A stretch of 64,000 nucleotides of DNA from Microbispora sp. NBC_01189 (GTDB lineage Bacteria > Actinomycetota > Actinomycetes > Streptosporangiales > Streptosporangiaceae): NCBI RefSeq assembly GCF_036010665.1, contig NZ_CP108581.1:4941501-5005500 (forward strand), written 5' to 3'. A program made the position numbers and the translations under genes. Shown here piece by piece: positions 1 to 7,719 of the stretch (the stretch's first letter is position 1; each line of letters begins with the position of its first letter). The notes beneath the pieces were generated by a model that was not told where the DNA came from, did no database searches, and saw nothing but the letters and a program-made list of their open reading frames with translations.

Positions 1-281
1 CGCACCGACAACCAGGGGAACAACGACCTGCTGTAGTCCTGGAAGACCACCGCGAGGTCGTCGGGCGTCCCGTCGACCGGGCGGCCCTTGACGCGGACCT
101 CCCCGCCGGTCGGCCGTACGAGCCCCGCGATCGACCGCAGGAGCGTCGACTTCCCGCAGCCCGACGGGCCGACGACGCAGACGAGTTCGCCCTCGGAGAC
201 CTTGAGGTCGATCCCGCCGAGCGCCCGGTGGGCCTCCGGTCCGCTGCCGTAGGTGTGGGTCAGGTTGACGACGTCGAGCAC
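1..281 (-). CDS. ABC transporter ATP-binding protein, nitrate/sulfonate/taurine type (partial)
   Basis: This is the N-terminal 93 residues of an importer ATPase; the C-terminus lies beyond the left edge of the window. The GTG start at 281 opens with VLDVVNLTHTYGSG. The Walker A motif GPSGCGKST is at residues 38-46, and the Q-loop region (VVFQDYSRSLFPWL) falls near the cut end. It lies 9 bases after the stop of the upstream permease, so it is the last gene of a four-gene operon (binding protein, permease, permease, ATPase). It would power the uptake of a small anion such as an aliphatic sulfonate. The Walker B and signature motifs are not in the window, and the substrate cannot be read from the sequence. 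Confidence 0.9.
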   Translation of the reverse strand, partial: MLDVVNLTHTYGSGPEAHRALGGIDLKVSEGELVCVVGPSGCGKSTLLRSIAGLVRPTGGEVRVKGRPVDGTPDDLAVVFQDYSRSLFPWLSV

Positions 282-290
282 GGTGTCACC

Positions 291-1148
291 TCAGCTTCTC
301 CGCCCGGCACCCCGGTGCCAGGACAGGGCGCGCCGCTCCACGACGAGGAACGACGAGTTGAGGAGGAAGCCGAGGACGCCGAGCAGCGCGATCGTCCCCC
401 ACATCCCCGGCAGGTCGAAGTTCTGCTGCGTGTAGATCAGCTCGTAGCCGATCCCGCTGGTCGCGCTGCCCGCGAGTTCGGCGACGACCATGAGGATGAG
501 CGCGAGCGACAGGCTCAGCCGCAGTCCCGCGAAGATCTTCGGCGCCGCCGCCGGCAGGATCACCCGGAAGAGCAGTTCGCCCCGGGACAGGCCGAACACG
601 CGCGCCGTCTCGATGTGGAGGCGGTCCACGTAGCGGGCGCCGTCCACCGAGTTGACCAGGACCGGCCAGATCACGCCGTACACGATGGTGGCGAGCTGCA
701 TCCGCGTGTCCGCCTTGAACAGCACGATGAACAGCGGGATGAGCGTCGGCGGCGGGATCGCCCGGCCGAACTCGATCAGCGGGTCCACGTAGCCCGCCAG
801 CGTCCGGGACCGGCCGATCGCGACGCCCAGGGCGATCCCGCCCACGCAGGCGAGCGCCCATCCGCCGAACAGATGACCGAGGCTGGGCGGGAAGTCGGCG
901 ATGGCGGCGTCGCTGAGGAAAAGGCGGGCCGGCGGCCCGGAGAACCACAGCTCCCGCAGCCGGGCCAGGATCGCCGACGGCGGCGGGAAGTAGACGGACT
1001 CCACCGACCGGGCGGCGGCCTCCCACAGGGCGACGACGACCGGCACCGCCCACATCCGCACGGCGAGCCCGCGCGCCCGGCCGGCCCACCGGCCGCCGCT
1101 CACGACGGCGGTCGTTACTGGCGGGGTCGTCACTGGCGGGGTCGTCAC
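291..1148 (-). CDS. ABC transporter permease (SsuC/TauC-like)
   Basis: This 285-residue inner-membrane permease belongs to the binding-protein-dependent transport family. It has several hydrophobic segments (VVVALWEAA, ALACVGGIALGVAIG, TLIPLFIVLF) and the cytoplasmic coupling loop (FGLSRGELLFRVILPAAAP). The GTG start at 1148 overlaps the stop of the other permease by 4 bases (GTGA), which indicates translational coupling. The first codons sit in a 15-bp tandem repeat (VTTPP VTTPP VTT), so a second in-frame GTG at 1133 is equally possible. Two permeases with one ATPase suggest a heterodimeric channel. Confidence 0.9.
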   Translation of the reverse strand: MTTPPVTTPPVTTAVVSGGRWAGRARGLAVRMWAVPVVVALWEAAARSVESVYFPPPSAILARLRELWFSGPPARLFLSDAAIADFPPSLGHLFGGWALACVGGIALGVAIGRSRTLAGYVDPLIEFGRAIPPPTLIPLFIVLFKADTRMQLATIVYGVIWPVLVNSVDGARYVDRLHIETARVFGLSRGELLFRVILPAAAPKIFAGLRLSLSLALILMVVAELAGSATSGIGYELIYTQQNFDLPGMWGTIALLGVLGFLLNSSFLVVERRALSWHRGAGRRS

Positions 1149-1918
1149 TGGGCCACCCCCGCACGCGCTGCGTGCCAGCGGAACAGGCCGCGTTCGGCCC
1201 GGACGAGCAGCGCGTTCACGACCAGGCCGATGAGCCCCGCCCACACCGTGGCCGCCAGCATGAGGTCGATCCGGTAGCCCGATCCCGCCTTGATGATGTA
1301 CACGCCGATGCCGCCCTCGCCGCCGGAGAGCAGCTCCGCGCTGATGGCCACCACCAGCGCGACCGACGCCGCCAGGCGTACGCCGGTCAGGACGAACGGG
1401 GCGGCGCTCGGCAGCGCCACCCGCAGCAGCACGGCCAGGCGGCCGAAGCCGAAGGCCCGCATCGTCTCCCTGGCGACCGGGTCCACATCGTGCAGGCCGT
1501 ACATGGTGTTGACGAGAACGGGCCAGCACGCGGCGTAGACGACGATCGTGACCTTCACCGCGCCACCGGTGGCCATGATGAGCGTGACCAGGGGGATGAG
1601 CGCGATCGAGGGGATCGGCCGGAGGAACTCGATGAGCGGCCGCAGCCCGATCTCCACTTTCGGCAGGCTCCCCAGCAGCACTCCGGCGGGCACGGCCAGC
1701 AGGGTCGCGACGAGGAGACCCTCCGCCCACACCTCGACGGTGGCCGAGGCGTCGTGCAGGAACTCGGAATCGACGGCGAGCCCGGCCGCCCCGGCGAGCA
1801 CGGTGGACGCCAGCGGCATGATCTGGGTGTCCATCAGGCCGGTTCGGCCGGCGATCTCCGCGACGACCAGCAGGACCGCGACGCCGACGGCGCCGCGGAC
1901 CACTCTGCCGACGGTCAT
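1145..1918 (-). CDS. ABC transporter permease (SsuC/TauC-like)
   Basis: This 257-residue permease starts MTVGRVVRGAVGVAVLLVVAEIAGR. A periplasmic stretch follows, then the transport domain, with the coupling loop AFGFGRLAVLLRVALPSAAP in the C-terminal half. It pairs with the permease at 291-1148. The ATG overlaps the stop of the binding-protein gene by 4 bases (ATGA). Two different permeases in one importer are less common than one homodimer in the SsuABC/TauABC family but do occur, and they may reflect a gene duplication. Membrane location and family are clear; the substrate is unknown. Confidence 0.9.
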   Translation of the reverse strand: MTVGRVVRGAVGVAVLLVVAEIAGRTGLMDTQIMPLASTVLAGAAGLAVDSEFLHDASATVEVWAEGLLVATLLAVPAGVLLGSLPKVEIGLRPLIEFLRPIPSIALIPLVTLIMATGGAVKVTIVVYAACWPVLVNTMYGLHDVDPVARETMRAFGFGRLAVLLRVALPSAAPFVLTGVRLAASVALVVAISAELLSGGEGGIGVYIIKAGSGYRIDLMLAATVWAGLIGLVVNALLVRAERGLFRWHAARAGVAQ

Positions 1919-2892
1919 TGCGGCATCGGCACCAGCAGCGGGGTCACGTCCATCTTGGACTTCAGGTAGCCGTACTCCAGCATCAGGTCGGCGACCCGCT
2001 GGATGCGCGTCGGGTTGAGAGTGGACGGGTAGGCGCCGAGGGTGATGATGGACGCCGCCTCCGGCTTGATCTGTGTGTAGTCAGGCAGCACCTTCTCCAC
2101 GGCCTTGCGGTCGGAGTCGGCGATCTGCTGGGCCTTCACGATGGCGCGCTGGAAGGCGGCCATGGTCTTGGGGTACTTCGCCAGGGCGGGCTCGGTCGTG
2201 GTCCAGCCCGCGATCGGGAAGTCCGCCATCGCGCCGGTCATCGTGTCGGCGATCTTGCGGGCGCCCATGTCCTTCTGCACGCCGGTCAGGAACGGCTCGG
2301 TGAGCCAGGCCGCGTCCACCTGGCCGGACGCGAGCATGCCCGGCGCCTGGGGGAAGGGCACCGGGACGTACTGGACGTCCTTGGGGGACAGCCCGTTGGC
2401 CCGCAGGGTCGAGGCGACGGCGAGCTCGCCGATGCTGTTCAGCGCCGCGACGGTGACCTTCTTGCCCTTGAGGTCCTTGACCGACTGGATCGGTGAGTCC
2501 TTCTTGACCACGATGTCAAATACGTCCGGTTTGGCCTGGAATGTATCGGCGAGGACGCGGAAGTTCCCCGCTTTCGCCTCCTGCGCCGAAAGCACCGAGA
2601 AGTAGTTGCCGAGCGTGATGTCCGTCGCGCCGCTCACGAGCTTCGGGATGGCGACGATGGTGCTCTGGACCACTTCGGGCTCTACGGTCAGCCCCTCAGC
2701 CTTGAAGAAGCCCTGCTTGATCGCGATGAACAGCGCCGCGACGTCGGCGATGGGGAGAATACCGACTTTAAGGGTGGTTTTCTCCAGTCCGTTGTTGCCG
2801 GACGATGTCGTCTGTGTGTCCGCACCGCTACAGGCGGTAAGTGTCAACGCTGCTATGACGCCAATGACGGTTCTGCGACCCGTCAGCCTCAT
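1915..2892 (-). CDS. ABC transporter substrate-binding lipoprotein (NMT1/SsuA-like)
   Basis: This 325-residue lipoprotein is the first gene of the importer operon. The N-terminus MRLTGRRTVIGVIAALTLTAC ends in a lipobox with the lipidated Cys at position 21. The mature protein has the family's fold signatures: KVGILPIADVAALFIAIKQGFF, GATDITLGNYF, then VKDLKGKKVTVAALNS and a second lobe with GQVDAAWLTEPF. This family binds nitrate, sulfonates, taurine, pyrimidine precursors or riboflavin precursors, and the sequence alone does not choose among these. A good ribosome-binding site (GGAG) precedes the ATG. Confidence 0.92.
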   Translation of the reverse strand: MRLTGRRTVIGVIAALTLTACSGADTQTTSSGNNGLEKTTLKVGILPIADVAALFIAIKQGFFKAEGLTVEPEVVQSTIVAIPKLVSGATDITLGNYFSVLSAQEAKAGNFRVLADTFQAKPDVFDIVVKKDSPIQSVKDLKGKKVTVAALNSIGELAVASTLRANGLSPKDVQYVPVPFPQAPGMLASGQVDAAWLTEPFLTGVQKDMGARKIADTMTGAMADFPIAGWTTTEPALAKYPKTMAAFQRAIVKAQQIADSDRKAVEKVLPDYTQIKPEAASIITLGAYPSTLNPTRIQRVADLMLEYGYLKSKMDVTPLLVPMPQ

Positions 2893-2921
2893 GGAGTCTC
2901 CTCAGATGGGGGAAGCGAGGC

Positions 2922-2950
2922 GCCCGGTGCGAGAGATGGCGGCACCGGGC
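2922..2950 (-). promoter_or_regulatory. Leader hairpin upstream of the binding-protein gene
   Basis: A perfect 9-bp inverted repeat (GCCCGGTGC / GCACCGGGC) with an 11-base loop ends 30 bases upstream of the start codon of the minus-strand importer operon. It lies in the likely 5' untranslated region. It does not show the conserved sequences of the TPP or guanidine riboswitches, which are known upstream of NMT1-type transporters. It may be an attenuating or mRNA-stabilising stem. Confidence 0.4.
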
Positions 2951-3295
2951 GACGGGCGAGAAGCGTAGCGGGACTTAAACCGGGATAACAGGATTAGGAG
3001 CCCTATGTCACCAAACTTGTCAGTAAATCCACTATGCCCCGTAACCTGGGGTGTGGCTGTTTGGACCGATATATGTCCAGAACTTGATTCGGAAACGCTG
3101 AGCGCCGGTTGATGTCGCTCGCGAAAGGCTTTCCCGATGCATCGCCGCACGAAACTTCCGGCCGTTGGACCGTGCCAAATTATCTGACAGGTTGGTCTAG
3201 CTCGTCGCCTTATGCTCCAATTGCCGATGTCTTGTGGGAGGTATCCCGAGTGATAGGCCCGAATCCCATCTCGAGAACCGCGTGAGGTTGCATCA
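2951..3295. other. Divergent intergenic region between importer operon and conservon
   Basis: This AT-richer stretch is unlike its surroundings and must hold promoters for both directions. It contains short inverted repeats such as CCCC-GTAACCT-GGGG near 3037-3051 and GGAC-CGATATAT-GTCC near 3063-3078. I could not assign convincing -35/-10 pairs. No convincing gene was found on either strand; the minus-strand frame that crosses it lacks recognisable domains and overlaps the start of the sensor kinase. Confidence 0.5.
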
Positions 3296-6229
3296 GTGAG
3301 GACGGCAACAGTCGAGAGCGGTCGTCGTAGTGAACGGAAGCCGCCCCCGCTGCCGGCCGGCTCCGAGGCGTCCGCGGGGGAGTTGGGGGAGCAACCGGCG
3401 CAGCCGGAGCCGCCCGGGCAGGGCGCCGGTAGCCGTCTGGCGCTGAAGAACTGGCGGATGCGCACCCGGCTGCTGGCGTTGATCCTGGTGCCGACCGCCG
3501 TCGCGGTCACGCTGGGCGGCCTGCGGGTGTCCTCCTCGATCAGCAGCGCGGCCGAGTACCGCCGGGTGCAGGACGTCGCCGAACTGGTCCTCGGCATCGG
3601 CGACTTCGTCCACGAGCTGCAGCTCGAACGCGACCTGACGGCCCGTTACGTGGGGACGGACCGCCGTGGCGGGGCGACCCTCTCGCTGATCCACGACCAG
3701 CAGTCGGCGGTCGACGCGGCGGCGCAGCGGGTGCGGTCGAAGGCGGAGACCGCGGGCGCCGCGTTCGGCGACATCGGCCGCGCCGATCTCGTCCGCCTGC
3801 GCGGCCGCCTCGACGAGCTGCCCGCGCTGCGCACCACGATCCTGGAGAGCAAGCTTCCCGCGCTGCCCGCGATCGAGAAGTACTCCCAGGTCGCCGCCGA
3901 TGCCCTGCGGCTGTACGACGAGACCGTGCAGGGTGCAGTGGACGAGGGCGTCATCGCCGGTCTGAAGTCGATGGCCTCGCTCGCGCGGACCGAGGAGGAG
4001 GTCTCCAAACAGCGCGCGCTGCTCGCCGCCGCGCTGGTCCGGAACCGGTTCGAGAACGCGGAGATCGACGCGTTCACCGCCGCCCGCGCCCGCGAGGTCA
4101 GCGAGCGCAACGCGTTCCTCGCCCAGGCCACGGCCGCGCAGCGCCAGCTCTTCTCGGACACCGTGACGGGCCAGAAGGTCGACCGGGCCGAATACCTGCG
4201 CGCCCTCGCCCTGAGCCTCACCCGCGACGGCCTGCCGCTGCACCGCGTCGAGCCCGGCGGACAGGCCGCGGACACCTGGTTCGACGCGATCACCGAGACC
4301 GGCGACCAGATGCACAAGGTCAACCTCGCGCTCGCCCACGCGGTGATCACGCGCAGCGAGGAGTTCCAGGCGTCGGACCAGAGGGTCGCCGCGATCAACG
4401 TGGCCCTGGTCGTCGCCGTCCTGCTGGTGGTCCTGGTCATCACCCTGGTCATGGCCCGCTCGGTCGTCCGGCCGCTGCGGCGGCTGCGCAGCGAGGCGCT
4501 GGAGGTCGCCGGGCACCGGCTGCCCGGCCTCGTCCAGCGCCTCCGCGAGTCCGACTCCGCCGGCTCTCAGCAGGTGCAGCCGATCGGGGTGCTGTCGGCG
4601 GACGAGATCGGCGAGGTGGCGCGGGCCTTCGACGAGGTCCACCGTGAGGCCGTACGGCTGGCGGGCGACGAGGCCCGGCTCCGCGGCAACGTCAACGCGA
4701 TGTTCGTGAACCTGTCGCGGCGTACGCAGACCCTGGTGGAGCGGCAGATCACCCTGATCGACGGGCTGGAGCAGGGCGAGCAGGACGAGGAGCGGCTCGC
4801 GAACCTGTTCAAGCTCGACCATCTCGCCACCCGCATGCGCCGCAACAGTGAGAACCTGCTGGTCCTCGCCGGGCAGGAGACCGCCCGCCGCTGGAGCCGG
4901 CCCGTCGAGATCACCGACGTTCTGCGGGCGTCGCTGTCGGAGGTCGAGGGCTACGAGCGGGTGGTGCTGAACTTCCCCTCGGACGTCTCGATCGCCGGCC
5001 AGGCCGTCAACGACATCATTCACCTGATGGCGGAGCTGGTGGAGAACGCGCTGTCGTTCTCCGCCCGCGACACCCGGGTGGTCGTCTCCGGCAACCGGAT
5101 CGACGGCGGCGGCGTGATGATCTCCGTCACCGACTCCGGCATCGGGATGACCGCCGAGGAGATCTCCCAGGCCAACTGGAGGCTGGCGAACCCGCCGGTG
5201 GTGGACGTGTCGGTGTCCCGCCGGATGGGCCTGTTCGTGGTCGGCCGCCTCGGCATGCGCCACGGCATCCGGGTGCAGCTCAGGCCGCACGACGGGGGAG
5301 GGCTGACCGCCATGGTCCTGCTGCCGGAGAGCCTCATGGGCGGCGCGTCGTACCCGGAGCAGGCCTACGCGGGAGCCTTCGCGCCCGCCTGGAGCGGGCA
5401 GCCCGGCCAGTCGTCCGGCTGGAACGGCCGCCCGCAGGGGCTTCCCGCGCCGGCGGCGCAGCCGGCGCTCCCCGCCGCCCGGCAGCCGGGGATGTTCTCG
5501 CGGACACGCCCGTTCGACCCCCTGCCCGGCGAGGCGACCGGCCCGATTCCCGCCGTCTCCGGCCCCGCCTTCCCCGATCCCGCTTTCTCCGGGTCCCCCT
5601 TCTCCGGGTCGGCCTTCTCCGATCCCACCATCTCGGGTCCGATCGGGGCCCAGTCCGGAGCGTTCTCCGTCAACACAGGGCCGGTCCCGATGCCCTCCGG
5701 ACCGGGTGCCGCCCAGACCGGCCCCACGCAGTTCGGCCCCGCGCAGACCGGACCGGTGTACGGAGCGCCGGTGGGAACGGGCGGAGCGCCGCCGGCGCCG
5801 CCGGCTGAGGAGTTCCTGCCGATCTTCGCCTCCGTCGAGTCGGCGTGGTTCCGCCGTACGCCCGCCACCGACACCGGCCCGGCGGACTGGCAGCGTGAGC
5901 AGGCCACGGACGCGGGATGGCAGGCCGCCGCCGCGGCCGCCGAGAAGCCGGCCTGGGAGGGCACGACGACGTCCGGCCTGCCGAAGCGGGTCCCGAAGGC
6001 CAACCTGGTGCCCGGCTCGGCGGACTCGACCGGGCCGCAGCAGCCGCAGGCGGCACAGACACAGCACACGCCGCAGACACAGCAGACGCCGCGGCCGCCC
6101 CTGTCGCCGGACCGGGCGCGCAGCCGCCTGTCCAGCTTCCAGCAGGGCGTACGGCAGGGGCGGGCGGTGGCCCGGGGCGAGTTGAGTGAGGACGAGGGCT
6201 ATCCGACGAAGAAAGGGGACGGCGCATGA
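3296..6229 (+). CDS. cvnA: Conservon sensor histidine kinase with nitrate/sulfonate-sensing (NIT-like) domain
   Basis: This 977-residue membrane kinase has one transmembrane helix near residues 55-76, then an extracytoplasmic helical domain of the NIT type (about 90-350). A second helix lies near 366-388 and a HAMP linker follows to about 450. Next come a dimerisation helix (LDHLATRMRRN near 507) and a HATPase domain with the N-box LVENALSFSA near 580 and a G-box DSGIGM. The last 290 residues are Pro/Gly/Gln-rich and probably disordered. It is the first gene of a conservon, an actinobacterial module in which this kinase is thought to signal through a membrane-associated GTPase complex. The start is the GTG at 3296; its stop overlaps the next ATG (ATGA). 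Confidence 0.9.
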   Translation: MRTATVESGRRSERKPPPLPAGSEASAGELGEQPAQPEPPGQGAGSRLALKNWRMRTRLLALILVPTAVAVTLGGLRVSSSISSAAEYRRVQDVAELVLGIGDFVHELQLERDLTARYVGTDRRGGATLSLIHDQQSAVDAAAQRVRSKAETAGAAFGDIGRADLVRLRGRLDELPALRTTILESKLPALPAIEKYSQVAADALRLYDETVQGAVDEGVIAGLKSMASLARTEEEVSKQRALLAAALVRNRFENAEIDAFTAARAREVSERNAFLAQATAAQRQLFSDTVTGQKVDRAEYLRALALSLTRDGLPLHRVEPGGQAADTWFDAITETGDQMHKVNLALAHAVITRSEEFQASDQRVAAINVALVVAVLLVVLVITLVMARSVVRPLRRLRSEALEVAGHRLPGLVQRLRESDSAGSQQVQPIGVLSADEIGEVARAFDEVHREAVRLAGDEARLRGNVNAMFVNLSRRTQTLVERQITLIDGLEQGEQDEERLANLFKLDHLATRMRRNSENLLVLAGQETARRWSRPVEITDVLRASLSEVEGYERVVLNFPSDVSIAGQAVNDIIHLMAELVENALSFSARDTRVVVSGNRIDGGGVMISVTDSGIGMTAEEISQANWRLANPPVVDVSVSRRMGLFVVGRLGMRHGIRVQLRPHDGGGLTAMVLLPESLMGGASYPEQAYAGAFAPAWSGQPGQSSGWNGRPQGLPAPAAQPALPAARQPGMFSRTRPFDPLPGEATGPIPAVSGPAFPDPAFSGSPFSGSAFSDPTISGPIGAQSGAFSVNTGPVPMPSGPGAAQTGPTQFGPAQTGPVYGAPVGTGGAPPAPPAEEFLPIFASVESAWFRRTPATDTGPADWQREQATDAGWQAAAAAAEKPAWEGTTTSGLPKRVPKANLVPGSADSTGPQQPQAAQTQHTPQTQQTPRPPLSPDRARSRLSSFQQGVRQGRAVARGELSEDEGYPTKKGDGA

Positions 6230-6651
6230 GGGAGTTGAGCCAGGGTGCACGCGGCCTGAACTGGCTGATCAGTGATTTCGTGAGTGCGGTCCCAGGTGTG
6301 GCGCACACCGTGGTGGTGTCGGCCGACGGGTTGCCTCTGGCGTTCTCGAACGGGTTCCCCAAGGATCGGGCGGATCAGCTGGCGGCGGTGGCCGCCGGGT
6401 TGATCAGTCTGACGCAGGGGGCCTCCCGGGTGTTCGAGGGCGGCCCCGTGGTGCAGACGGTCGTGGAGATGCAGCGGGGGTTGTTGCTGATCATGTCGGT
6501 CAGTGACGGGTCGTGTCTGGCGGTGCTGGCGGCGGCCGACTCCGATCTGGGTCTGGTGGCCTATCAGATGACGTTGCTGGTGGAGCGTGCGGGGCAGGTG
6601 CTGACCCCTGCGGTCCGGGCCGAGCTGCAGGCGTCCCACCCGCGGAGGTGA
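6226..6651 (+). CDS. cvnB: Roadblock/LC7 domain protein of the conservon
   Basis: This 141-residue protein is a single roadblock/LC7 domain, beginning MRELSQGARGLNWLISDFV with the typical core AHTVVVSADGLPLAFSNGF. Roadblock proteins dimerise and scaffold or regulate small GTPases. In conservons this protein is the second member and is believed to associate with the kinase and the GTPase at the membrane. The gene overlaps the kinase stop by 4 bases and is followed after 3 bases by the DUF742 gene, so the four genes are almost certainly one transcript. Confidence 0.93.
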   Translation: MRELSQGARGLNWLISDFVSAVPGVAHTVVVSADGLPLAFSNGFPKDRADQLAAVAAGLISLTQGASRVFEGGPVVQTVVEMQRGLLLIMSVSDGSCLAVLAAADSDLGLVAYQMTLLVERAGQVLTPAVRAELQASHPRR

Positions 6652-6654
6652 CGC

Positions 6655-7035
6655 ATGGACCCTTGGGGACAGCGGCCCGGCGGCCCGCTCCCGGAGGAGC
6701 CGCCCTCCCCGGTGCGCCCGTTCACCGTCACCGGCGGGCGTACGACGCCACGTATGCAGCTCGCGCTGGAGGCACTGGTCTCCTCCGCCACGACCACGCA
6801 CTACGACCTGTCCACGAGGCCGCCGGAGCATCGGGCCATCGCCTCCCTGTGCCGTCAGGTGCGGTCGGTGGCGGAGGTGTCGGCGTTGCTGCGGATTCCG
6901 CTGGGTGTGGTTCGTGTGGTGATCGCGGACATGGCGGCGGAGGGGTTGGTGCATGTGCATCAGCCGCAGTTGGAGGCGGGTAAGCCGGATCTGAACTTGC
7001 TGGAAAGGGTGCTCAGTGGACTTCGCAGGCTCTAG
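6655..7035 (+). CDS. cvnC: DUF742 winged-helix protein of the conservon
   Basis: This 126-residue DUF742 protein has a Pro-rich N-terminus (PVRPFTVTGGRT) followed by a winged-helix-like domain with the typical segment IASLCRQVRSVAEVSALL and RIPLGVVRVVIADMAAEGL. DUF742 proteins are the third conserved conservon component. Their predicted DNA-binding-like fold suggests an output or adaptor role, which is not established here. The 3' end overlaps the GTPase gene by 20 bases in another frame, a common conservon arrangement that implies coupled translation. Confidence 0.92.
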   Translation: MDPWGQRPGGPLPEEPPSPVRPFTVTGGRTTPRMQLALEALVSSATTTHYDLSTRPPEHRAIASLCRQVRSVAEVSALLRIPLGVVRVVIADMAAEGLVHVHQPQLEAGKPDLNLLERVLSGLRRL

Positions 7036-7594
7036 CCGGGGGCTGACCTCGACGAAGATCGTGGTCGCGGGGGGTTTCGGTGTGGGCAAGACGACTTTCG
7101 TGGGGGCGGTGTCGGAGATCGTGCCGCTGACGACGGAGGCGGTGATGACCGATGCGTCGGCGGGTGTGGATGATGTGGGGCTGGTGCCGCACAAGACGAC
7201 CACGACGGTGGCGATGGACTTCGGGCGGGTGTCGCTGGATCGGGATCTGATCCTTTATCTGTTCGGCACGCCGGGTCAGCATCGGTTCTGGTTCATGTGG
7301 GATGACCTGGTGCGGGGGGCGATCGGTGCGGTGGTGCTGGTCGACACCCGGCGGTTGGCCGACAGTTTTCCCGCGGTGGACTACTTCGAGGAGGCGCGGC
7401 TGCCGTTCGTCGTCGGCGTCAACGGCTTCGACGGGCAGTACACCCACTCGGAGGACGAACTGCGGGAGGCGCTCACGATCTCACCCGGGGTCCCGATCGT
7501 CCGTACGGACGCCCGGGACCGGGGATCGGTGAAGAGCGCCCTGATCACGCTCGTCGAGCACGCCCTGACATCGCACGTCGGCGCGCTCCGGTGA
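7016..7594 (+). CDS. cvnD: Conservon small GTPase (ATP/GTP-binding protein)
   Basis: This 192-residue P-loop protein starts at a GTG inside the end of the DUF742 gene. The Walker A/G1 motif GGFGVGKTT is at residues 19-27. A switch-2 region LFGTPGQHRFW lies near residue 83, and VVGVNGFDG occupies the NKxD position. This is the usual CvnD profile of a Ras-like GTPase, probably controlled by the roadblock partner. It is the last gene of the conservon; a hairpin follows 7 bases after the stop. Confidence 0.92.
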   Translation: MDFAGSSRGLTSTKIVVAGGFGVGKTTFVGAVSEIVPLTTEAVMTDASAGVDDVGLVPHKTTTTVAMDFGRVSLDRDLILYLFGTPGQHRFWFMWDDLVRGAIGAVVLVDTRRLADSFPAVDYFEEARLPFVVGVNGFDGQYTHSEDELREALTISPGVPIVRTDARDRGSVKSALITLVEHALTSHVGALR

Positions 7595-7601
7595 CGACCC
7601 G

Positions 7602-7635
7602 GCGCCGCCGTCCGGCGATCTCACCACGGCGGCGC
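7602..7635 (+). terminator. Hairpin after the conservon
   Basis: A perfect 10-bp stem (GCGCCGCCGT / ACGGCGGCGC) with a 14-base loop lies just after the GTPase stop. No T-tract follows, so it may act as a mRNA 3' stabiliser or a U-tract-less terminator, as is common in high-GC actinobacteria. It separates the conservon from ffh. Confidence 0.45.
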
Positions 7636-7719
7636 GGGCGTGAACGCCGTACGGGCGGATAGTCTGGGGAGACTGATGGTTCACCGACCCGTCCACTCGC
7701 TTCGAGGCTGGCCAAACAC

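Noticed and set aside
2893..3000. A TPP or guanidine riboswitch before the NMT1-type importer.
   Set aside because: The conserved sequences of either riboswitch could not be found on the minus strand, only a simple stem.
2902..3597. A 231-residue minus-strand frame across the divergent gap.
   Set aside because: It overlaps the kinase N-terminus on the other strand, lacks domains and would block the promoter region.
3293..6250. A 985-residue minus-strand frame opposite the sensor kinase.
   Set aside because: A typical high-GC antisense shadow; the plus-strand frame has full kinase domains.
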